Origin: Trichodesmium sp. MAG_R04 | Lineage (GTDB): Bacteria; Cyanobacteriota; Cyanobacteriia; Cyanobacteriales; Microcoleaceae | Assembly: GCA_023356515.1 (NCBI GenBank) | Contig: JAKQYG010000156.1 | Span: 1-8,546 of the forward strand | Direction of reading: 5' to 3' | DNA length: 8,546 nucleotides | In this document: piece by piece, positions 1-5,138 of the stretch | Position numbering within the stretch: position 1 is the stretch's first letter | How the letters are laid out: each line of letters opens with the position of its first letter | Notes under the pieces: generated by a model | The model's input: only the letters and a program-made list of their open reading frames with translations | Databases searched by the model: none | What the model was told of the DNA's origin: nothing | Program-made: the position numbers and the translations under genes

Positions 1-1581
1 CGGACTAATAGCTACTGAAAAAATAGCACCATAGCGATGACTATAAGGAGAACCAGAATAGCTATAAAATCTATCTGCCATTGTTTTTTTCTGTAGATTC
101 CAAACTAATATTGTTCTATCATCTCCAGCACTAATAATTTTTCTGCCATCAGCACTAATAGCTATTCCATACACTTTAGCAGTATGGCCTAAAAATTTAT
201 GCAAAAGTTGTCCTGTTTGCAAGTTCCATAACCTAATTTTTTTGTCATCACTGCAACTTACTAAAACAAAACCTTGGGGATCTATAGCTATACTATTTAC
301 AACAGCAGTATTATCTTTAATAATTTGTACATTTTTCCATAACTGAGAGAGTTTTACATAGTTTCCAATTTTTGTTTTTGTGGGAATAAAGTTAGCTTTT
401 TTATGTTCAAATTCTATGACGTTATCCAACAATTTAGAGTTATACTGAAGATAGTTGTTATATGATAGTTTTTCTATAATTGGTTGGTAACTATCCCCAT
501 TATTGCCCATTCTTTCTCTTTGCCTAAAATCTCCTAATTCTACTAAGTTTTTTTTATTTTTCCATGCTTCTATTTCTGCCTGCACAATTATATTAATATG
601 AGACTGTTTTTTTGATTTTTCTCCATGGTTTTTTTCTGATAAATCAAATTTGGAATTTTTAGTAGACTCTAGAGCAATTTCTATGAGTAACTCTGTTGCA
701 GATTGATACCTTTCTTTTACTAGATCTTTGACTAACTTATCTAATATTTTATCTAGACGGGGGCTAATTTTTCTCCCTTTTTTAATTAGATGCGATCGCC
801 AGACTAATTCTCCACTAAACGAATCAAAAAGTTGATTTGGTGGTACTTCAGTAAGTAAATGAATACAAGTCATACCTAAGCTATAAAGGTCGCTAGCTGG
901 ATAGGCTTTGCCACCTCGTATTTGTTCTATTGGGGCGTATCCTATTGTACCAGTAATAGTACCTGTTGTATGGGAATTTATCTCGCTCCCTAGCTTAGAA
1001 ACGCCAAAGTCTATTAATACTAATGGAGATTTTTTGCTTTCTCCCGCTTCTTGTGATTTTGCCCCATTAATTCGTAATATATTTTCTGGTTTTATATCTC
1101 TATGTATTACTTGCTCTTCGTGAATAAACTTTAGCAAAGGCAATATTTCGTATAATATCTTCCAAATTTTTTGCTCACTAAATGCACCTTCTGCTTCTAA
1201 TTCTTGTAAGAGGTTTTTTCCAGTAATTAATTCTTCTACTAAGTAGAGGTTTTCATCTTCTTCAAAATAAGCATAAAAAGTAGGAATTTGAGGATGTTCA
1301 CCTAATTTTAGTAGTTGTTTTGCCTCTCTTTTAAACAATTCGGAAGCTTTTTTCGTCGAAAGTAAATTGTGATTGTGTGGGGAAAATTGTTTGATAACAC
1401 AAGGAGTATTAAATCTATCTAAATCTACTGCTAATAAAGTTCTGCCAAAGCTGCCATTGCCAATAGGTTTTATCCCTTGATAATGTTCTCGTAGTAACAA
1501 CTTAGAACCGCAAGTTTGGCAAAAGGTAACATCTTTGGGATTCTGAGGCTGTTGGCAATGTAAGTTAAAGCAATAGCTCAT
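1..1581 (-). CDS. Ser/Thr protein kinase with N-terminal zinc ribbon and WD40 repeats (3' end beyond window)
   Basis: This is a Hanks-type kinase that should phosphorylate Ser/Thr on protein substrates. 527 residues are visible with no stop; the frame continues past the window edge. An N-terminal C-x4-C-x11-C-x2-C motif (C4, C9, C21, C24) suggests a small zinc ribbon. The kinase domain spans about 34-310: glycine loop GNGSFG (41-46), ATP-binding Lys64 in CVIKQF, Glu86 as a candidate helix-C residue, catalytic HRDIKPEN (160-167), DFG (191-193), GYAPIEQ in place of the usual APE (214-220), and SDLYSLG (230-236). A charged linker (about 310-420) leads to WD40 blades, with KKIRLWNLQTG and RTILVWNL ending the first two and a third starting near 515. 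The start at 1581 is the ATG that retains the Cys motif; no clear Shine-Dalgarno precedes it. No transmembrane segment is visible, so it is probably cytosolic. Kinase-WD40 fusions of this layout are common in filamentous cyanobacteria. Substrate and regulation are unknown. Confidence 0.93.
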   Translation of the reverse strand, partial: MSYCFNLHCQQPQNPKDVTFCQTCGSKLLLREHYQGIKPIGNGSFGRTLLAVDLDRFNTPCVIKQFSPHNHNLLSTKKASELFKREAKQLLKLGEHPQIPTFYAYFEEDENLYLVEELITGKNLLQELEAEGAFSEQKIWKILYEILPLLKFIHEEQVIHRDIKPENILRINGAKSQEAGESKKSPLVLIDFGVSKLGSEINSHTTGTITGTIGYAPIEQIRGGKAYPASDLYSLGMTCIHLLTEVPPNQLFDSFSGELVWRSHLIKKGRKISPRLDKILDKLVKDLVKERYQSATELLIEIALESTKNSKFDLSEKNHGEKSKKQSHINIIVQAEIEAWKNKKNLVELGDFRQRERMGNNGDSYQPIIEKLSYNNYLQYNSKLLDNVIEFEHKKANFIPTKTKIGNYVKLSQLWKNVQIIKDNTAVVNSIAIDPQGFVLVSCSDDKKIRLWNLQTGQLLHKFLGHTAKVYGIAISADGRKIISAGDDRTILVWNLQKKTMADRFYSYSGSPYSHRYGAIFSVAISP

Positions 1582-1767
1582 TTTTTACAGACTTAACGTG
1601 TGTACTTATTAATAAACATTTAGTAATTATTGAAACTTATCTTACTGATTTTAATTTTAGATTTACATAATTTTGAGGAAATTAAATAAAAATTTAATGA
1701 TTATTGGTCAACTTAGTATAGGTTGCGGGGGGGGGATAGTGGCTATGTGACTAGATAATCTTGATGC

Positions 1768-1877
1768 TATAGCAGTACAAAAAGACGTTAGAACACTTTC
1801 TAACTTCTTTCATGTCCTAAAAAACCTTGTTAAGGAATCTAAAAATGTCCTAGCCTTAGCATGTAGCGCTATATATA
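1768..1877. repeat. probable diverged copy of the TA-flanked miniature element
   Basis: The left end TATAGCAGTAC followed shortly by GTTAGAACA resembles the left end of the two clear copies (TATAGCACTCG, then GTTAGGACA). The right part GTAGCGCTATA resembles their GTAGTGCTATA. Between them lies a perfect 7-bp hairpin, GTTAGAA/TTCTAAC with a 4-nt loop (1787-1804). The interior is otherwise not clearly alignable and the right boundary is a guess. It could instead be an unrelated short palindromic repeat. Confidence 0.35.
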
Positions 1878-1882
1878 CACCA

Positions 1883-1929
1883 GATAGTAGGTTGCACTCA
1901 ACCTGTCCAAAAAGCTTAAAAATACTATC
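1883..1929. repeat. nested inverted repeat (two-tier hairpin)
   Basis: The outer arms GATAGTA (1883-1889) and TACTATC (1923-1929) are perfectly complementary. Inside them AGGTTG (1889-1894) and CAACCT (1899-1904) form a second perfect stem with loop CACT. The outer and inner arms share the A at 1889. No T-run follows either side, so it does not look like an intrinsic terminator. It may be the edge of the neighbouring miniature element or an independent palindrome. Confidence 0.45.
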
Positions 1930-1962
1930 AATATTTACTTAAATGTCACACGAATTATACAA

Positions 1963-2067
1963 TATAGCACTCGAAGCAAAGGTTAGGACATTACTAAATG
2001 CTGAAATTCAGTCAGAGATTACTTCTGACTTCTTACTTACCCGTAGTGCTATACTTCGAGTACTATA
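1963..2067. mobile_element. 101-bp MITE-like element, copy 1, flanked by TA
   Basis: The element proper is 1965-2065, with TA on each side. Terminal inverted repeats are TAGCACTCGAAG at left and the complement of TAGTACTCGAAG at right (11 of 12). A nested second arm, AGTGCTATA (2045-2053), also pairs with the left end. Internal small palindromes are CTGAA-A-TTCAG and GTCAGA/TCTGAC. It is too short to encode a transposase. It differs from the copy at 2358-2462 at only 4 of 105 positions. TA duplication and TIRs of this kind fit IS630/Tc1-mariner-type mobilisation in trans; the family assignment is inferred from the target duplication only. Confidence 0.85.
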
Positions 2068-2216
2068 ACAAACTTAGCAAACTATTTAGACGATAATAGA
2101 ACTAAGTCCCCTTTTTTTCCGAAATGAGAATTTATGAGTTTAAAGTTTTTTCCTTGTTAATTTTGTTGTTGCCTCGTATAATGTTTGGTCAACTATATTA
2201 GCTAGGTAAATTTCAA

Positions 2217-2870
2217 ATGGAGCCTATTGAGTTTGCTTTAGTCGCGATCGCCATTCCCTTCTTGGGTAAGTATAAAGTATGAGAACGCTGAACCTTTATA
2301 ATTAAAGGCTTTAGAGATGCACAGGAAGCTGCTAGGGAATGAGCATCCTTCTGTTGCTATAGCACTCGAAGCAAAGGTTAGGACATTACTAAATGCTGAA
2401 ATTCAGTCAGGGATTACTTCTGATTTCTTACTTACCCGTAGTGCTATACTTCGACTGCTATACTACCCTCAATGATCTGGCATTACTTTACGATGATTAA
2501 GAACGATATGATAAAGCTGAACCTTTATCTCTACAAGCTTTAGAGATGAAAAAGAAGCTGCTAGGAGATAACATCCTTCTGTTGCTACTAGCCTCAATAA
2601 TTTGGCATTACTTTACCGTTATCAAGGAAGGTATGATAAAGCTGAACCTTTATCTCTACAAGCTTTAGAGATGTATAAGAAGCCGCTAGGGAATGAGCAT
2701 CCTGATGTTGCCACTAGCCTCAATAATTTGGCATTACTTTACCGTTATCAAGGAAGGTATGATTAAGCTGAACCTTTATACCTACAAGCTTTAGAGATGA
2801 AAAAGAAGCTGCTAGGAGATGAACATCCTTCTGTTACCACTAGCCTCAATAATTTGGCAAATCTTTTACT
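2217..2870 (+). pseudogene. decayed kinesin-light-chain-type TPR gene
   Basis: From about 2275 the sequence encodes repeats of the 42-residue TPR type common in cyanobacterial signalling proteins, with segments such as SLNNLALLYRYQGRYDKAEP and QALEMKKKLLGDEHPSV. The phrase GCTGAACC recurs at 2287, 2516, 2641 and 2767. Several lesions break it: TAA at 2299-2301, the miniature element at 2358-2462, TAA at 2498-2500, a 1-nt deletion near 2567-2572 (GGAGATAACATCC where an intact unit has GGAGATGAACATCC), and TAA at 2764-2766. TPR homology ends near 2870. An ATG at 2217 opens a 21-codon peptide beginning MEPIEFALVAIAIPF and running to a TGA at 2280. That peptide may be the old N-terminus, now in another frame. 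It cannot make a functional protein. The TPR motifs are unlike those of the intact TPR gene downstream. Confidence 0.85.
2358..2462. mobile_element. 101-bp MITE-like element, copy 2, inserted in the TPR pseudogene
   Basis: The element proper is 2360-2460, with TA at 2358-2359 and 2461-2462. TIRs are TAGCACTCGAAG at left and the complement of TAGCAGTCGAAG at right (11 of 12). Removing the element plus one TA restores the pseudogene text GTTGCTACTACCCTC, which matches GTTGCTACTAGCCTC in the next, uninterrupted repeat. Spacing agrees: landmarks either side are 229 nt apart, which is 126 (one TPR unit) plus 103 (101-bp element plus a 2-bp duplication). It carries no coding capacity. Confidence 0.9.
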
Positions 2871-3025
2871 TTCATATATACTACATTAGTACCGAATTGT
2901 ATTATATAAATATACCAGCGCACGTTGCTATAATTCTAATTGTTTCTGACATATCAACTATTGCTCCTTCATTTCTTTTATCTACCTTCTTTCTATCAAA
3001 GCCAATTATTCAAGCCATGATATTA
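2871..3025. other. short spacer downstream of the TPR gene, nothing assigned
   Basis: This lies between the end of the plus-strand TPR pseudogene and the stop of the minus-strand TPR gene. On the minus strand an ATG (3016-3018) eight bases past that stop is followed after one codon by TGA, then about 34 open codons (starting IIGFDRKKVDKRNEGAIV). I do not recognise this peptide and cannot show it is translated. No terminator hairpin is visible. Confidence 0.4.
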
Positions 3026-3922
3026 TTAATTGTTCCCTAATTCTTTCAGCCTGTCCAAAGATTTTTGATGCCATTTTTGATTTCCTTTTTCTTTGTATAA
3101 GTCAGCAGATTTTTCAAAATCTAATACAGCTTTTTCAATATTTTTTTTAGCTTTATAAATCAAGCCTCGGTTGTAGTAAGAAAAAGCATAGTCGGGATTA
3201 ATTTTAATAGCTTCATTATAATCATCCAGTGCTTTTTCATATTCACCTTTTTTTTGGTAAACATTGCCCCTATCGTAGTAAGAAAAAGCATAGTCGGGAT
3301 TAATTTTAATAGCTTCATTATAATCATCCAGTGCTTTTTCATATTCACCTTTTTTTTGGTAAACATTGCCCCTATCGTAGTAAGAAAAAGCATAGTCGGG
3401 ATTAATTTTAATAGCTTCATTATAATCATCCAGTGCTTTTTCATATTCACCTTTTTTTTGGTAAATATTACCCCTATCGTAGTAAGCAAAAGCATAGTCG
3501 GGACTAATTTTAATAGCTTCATTATAATCATCCAGTGCTTTTTCATATTCACCTTTTTTTTGGTAAACATTGCCCCTCTCGCAGTAAGCAAGAGCATAGT
3601 CAGGATCAATTTTAATAGCCTCATTATAATCATCCAGTGCTTTTTCATATTCACCTTTTTTTTGGTAAACATTGCCCCTCTCGTAGTAAGCAAGAGCATA
3701 GTCAGGATCAATTTTAATAGCTTCATTATAATCATCCAGTGCTTTTTCATATTCACCTTTTTTTTGGTAAACATTGCCCCTATCGTAGTAAGCAAAATAA
3801 TATGTGGGATTAATTATAATAGCTCTACTATAGTCACTGATAGCCTTTTCATATTCACCCTGTTTTTGGTAAACATTACCCTTATTGTAGTAAGCAAAAT
3901 AAAGTGTCATAAGAAATTCCAT
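3026..3922 (-). CDS. tetratricopeptide repeat protein with near-identical tandem TPRs
   Basis: The 298-residue product is almost entirely TPR, a helical scaffold for protein-protein contacts. Eight 34-residue motifs run from residue 10 to 281, each beginning with (A/S)Y(Y/C). Units 2-7 (44-247) follow YxRGNxYQKKGEYEKALDDY and are almost identical. Unit 1 and unit 8 are more diverged, and a 17-residue charged tail follows. There is no signal peptide at the predicted ATG (3922). That ATG lies inside the upstream protease-like ORF, overlaps its end by 41 nt in a different frame (+1), and has no clear ribosome-binding site. This suggests the TPR block was originally the C-terminal part of a protease-TPR protein. 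It could still be made by coupled reinitiation, or it may be the tail of a frameshifted pseudogene. The ligand is unknown. The open alternative frame across the repeats is a by-product of the 102-nt unit being divisible by three. Confidence 0.8.
   Translation of the reverse strand: MEFLMTLYFAYYNKGNVYQKQGEYEKAISDYSRAIIINPTYYFAYYDRGNVYQKKGEYEKALDDYNEAIKIDPDYALAYYERGNVYQKKGEYEKALDDYNEAIKIDPDYALAYCERGNVYQKKGEYEKALDDYNEAIKISPDYAFAYYDRGNIYQKKGEYEKALDDYNEAIKINPDYAFSYYDRGNVYQKKGEYEKALDDYNEAIKINPDYAFSYYDRGNVYQKKGEYEKALDDYNEAIKINPDYAFSYYNRGLIYKAKKNIEKAVLDFEKSADLYKEKGNQKWHQKSLDRLKELGNN
3182..3793 (-). repeat. six tandem 102-bp units coding for TPRs
   Basis: Six consecutive 102-bp units match TPR motifs 2-7. 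The units at 3182-3283 and 3284-3385 read as identical at every base, and the others differ by a few substitutions. Each unit contains an A8 tract on the coding strand, appearing as T8 at 3248-3255, 3350-3357, 3452-3459, 3554-3561, 3656-3663 and 3758-3765. High identity at the DNA level points to recent amplification or gene conversion, and makes copy number prone to change and to assembly error. Confidence 0.92.
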
Positions 3923-4391
3923 AGCCGTCTGGCAGTTGACCTAAGCCAGAAACCTTACCTACAGAAGTCTGTAATATAGTTTGACTATTTTTTTTCCCAC
4001 GAGTTGCATGCCCAGAAATATAAATCTCGTCACGTATTCTTACGCTATATGAATCACCTGTTTTTAACGCTAAATAATCACATTTTTTTCCTTTAGGTTC
4101 AAAAGTAACTAAAGCTAAGTCTATACCAGGAGGATGTATTTTCAAATCCTTAATTAGCCACTCTTTACCATCATGAGTTTCAATAACATTTTTTTCTGCT
4201 TTTTTTAATACATGAGCAACCGTTAGTACACTACATATTCCTGGCTCTCCCTTAACAAAAAAACCTGTCCCGTGCCCTGATTTATTAACTATTTTAACAA
4301 TACTGTGGTTTATTTTCTCTTGTGACCAAAAACAATTTGTTAGAGTTAGTGACAAGAAAGTTAAACCTAGAATATAATATTTAATTTTCAT
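3882..4391 (-). CDS. trypsin-like peptidase domain protein, truncated before the catalytic serine
   Basis: This 169-residue ORF has the fold signature of a secreted or periplasmic trypsin-like (S1-type) protease. Residues 1-20 form a short basic and hydrophobic leader ending LTLTNC. That is lipobox-like but has Asn at -1, so lipidation is doubtful. HGTGFFV (40-46) is the first strand region, His60 lies in LTVAHVL, and Asp91 in GIDLALVTF; both match catalytic positions. A GKVSGLGQLPDGYGISYDT segment (145-163) follows, after which family members normally reach GMSGGP with the catalytic Ser. Here that is missing: the frame ends in LFCLLQ, while the overlapping +1 frame enters the TPR array. The likely history is a protease-TPR gene with an internal deletion that removed the Ser region and changed frame. 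Proteolytic activity is therefore not expected. The ATG at 4391 retains the leader; no strong Shine-Dalgarno is seen. It reads divergently from the ATPase gene. Confidence 0.8.
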   Translation of the reverse strand: MKIKYYILGLTFLSLTLTNCFWSQEKINHSIVKIVNKSGHGTGFFVKGEPGICSVLTVAHVLKKAEKNVIETHDGKEWLIKDLKIHPPGIDLALVTFEPKGKKCDYLALKTGDSYSVRIRDEIYISGHATRGKKNSQTILQTSVGKVSGLGQLPDGYGISYDTLFCLLQ

Positions 4392-4535
4392 TTTTTTAGA
4401 GTTTTATAAATACTAACTTTTATCTTTAATAAGAAAATATACTTAGAAAGTAAAAACCAAAAATTATTTCTGACTTTCAAACAATTTAAATTTTCCTAAT
4501 TTTTTTATCTTCACAATGCTTTATATTCTTTCCTC

Positions 4536-4686
4536 AGAGGCTGTTTGTAAACTAAAGATTAAGACGGCCAGAGTCCTTAATGTTCGGTGGGTTACGGCGG
4601 AACTTAAATTTTGGCTACAATTCATAATTATTGCCGTCTAACCCACCCTACGCCTGGATTTAATATTCCTTTTACAAACAGTCTCT
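4536..4686. repeat. 151-bp foldback (MITE-like) element
   Basis: The ends AGAGGCTGTTTGTAAA (4536-4551) and TTTACAAACAGTCTCT (4671-4686) are inverted repeats matching at 15 of 16 positions. A second inner pair, GGTGGGTTA (4586-4594) with TAACCCACC (4639-4647), continues into CGGC/GCCG. The RNA or single strand would thus form a long imperfect hairpin. GGTGGGTTA-type palindromes are frequent in cyanobacterial intergenic DNA. No target duplication is evident and there is no coding capacity. Confidence 0.8.
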
Positions 4687-4783
4687 TATAGATACTTGTA
4701 TAAAGCAACTAATAATAACTATTAAGTCATAGCAAAGCGAGCCTATCAAGAATAGAACTTAGTTTTTTGAATATTTTAGGACA

Positions 4784-4879
4784 TCAAAGTAGTAGATTAA
4801 TTTTCTCTTCTATACCAATCTCATCAATAATTCCTGCTACCAATTCTAAATTGTCTATATTACTAACTTTTATTAACAT
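4784..4879 (-). pseudogene. N-terminal fragment of an IS1634-type (DUF4277) transposase
   Basis: The 31-codon reading frame starts MLIKVSNIDNLELVAGII and continues DEIGIEEKINLLL before a TGA. From memory of the family, this matches the beginning of IS1634-family transposases that open with a DUF4277 domain (NID-L-VAGIIDEIGI-E-IN). A good ribosome-binding site, AGGAG (complement of 4883-4887), sits just before the ATG, so the start of the ancestral gene is preserved. The remaining several hundred codons are missing. The segment is a deletion remnant with no expected activity. Confidence 0.55.
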
Positions 4880-4908
4880 TTTCTCCTGTTTTTTTATCTT
4901 CACTTATT

Positions 4909-5099
4909 ACAGGACTTACACAAAATATGAAAATATATACATTTGTAGAGGTTAACAGCCGTTAAACCCTACTATATATAGCGCTTAGTGCGTAATTCCT
5001 GTTATTATCTATAATTACACTTTGAGTTTTGTTTTCCTGTAGCACAAAGTGTAGTATATAAAATAATCACCACCATTAGAGGTACTGCTTAAGTCCTGT
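4909..5099. repeat. 191-bp segment bounded by 10-bp inverted repeats, with two internal hairpins
   Basis: ACAGGACTTA (4909-4918) and TAAGTCCTGT (5090-5099) are perfect inverted repeats. Inside lie GTAGAGGTTAAC/GTTAAACCCTAC (4945-4972, 10 of 12 paired, loop AGCC) and TACACTTTG/CAAAGTGTA (5016-5053, 9-bp stem, 20-nt loop). AGGACTTA-type ends and GGTTAAC-GTTAACC palindromes are familiar in cyanobacterial spacers. It may be a miniature element or the chance neighbourhood of several repeats. No clean target duplication is seen. It sits 39 bp upstream of the ATPase start and could affect that promoter. Confidence 0.5.
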
Positions 5100-5138
5100 T
5101 AGTATTACATAAATTTTTTTTACCTGAGTCTAAATGCT

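Larger units (their letters stand above)
1582..2216. other. gene-free spacer with miniature repeats
   Basis: No convincing coding sequence is visible on either strand. The spacer lies upstream of the kinase and should hold its promoter, but I cannot pick out a box with confidence. It contains a run of nine G (1727-1735), unusual in such AT-rich DNA; a probable diverged miniature element (about 1768-1877); a nested palindrome (1883-1929); and one clear miniature element (1963-2067). The 10-mer TTGGTCAACT occurs at 1704-1713 and again at 2185-2194. Confidence 0.6.
4392..5138. other. divergent intergenic region built of repeat and IS debris
   Basis: This 747-bp spacer lies between the minus-strand protease-like gene and the plus-strand ATPase and should carry both promoters, but no promoter stands out. 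It holds a 151-bp foldback element (4536-4686), a transposase N-terminal scrap (4784-4879) and a 191-bp inverted-repeat segment (4909-5099). Two short direct repeats also link its halves: TACTAACTTTTAT at 4411-4423 and 4861-4873, and TTTTTTATCTTCAC at 4501-4514 and again ending near 4903. Confidence 0.6.

Noticed and set aside
908..1123. Plus-strand open frame of 71 codons
   Set aside because: It lies entirely opposite the kinase domain, whose motifs (HRDIKPEN, DFG, GYAPIEQ) are read on the minus strand.
2871..3018. Minus-strand mini-ORF downstream of the TPR gene
   Set aside because: The ATG is followed by TGA after one codon. The open stretch beyond (IIGFDRKKVDKRNEGAIV) has no start at its beginning and no family I recognise.
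2819..3040. Plus-strand open frame of 73 codons
   Set aside because: Its first part overlaps the TPR pseudogene in the wrong frame and the rest is hydrophobic AT-rich translation with no recognisable domain.
3182..3793. CRISPR array
   Set aside because: The 102-bp units are contiguous and encode TPR motifs; there are no unique spacers.
3160..3979. Long open frames on both strands across the 102-bp repeats
   Set aside because: They are repeat by-products: the unit length is a multiple of three, so any frame free of stops in one unit stays open. Only the TPR frame matches a known fold.
4767..4955. Plus-strand open frame of 62 codons
   Set aside because: It is antisense to the IS1634-type fragment, and no domain is seen.
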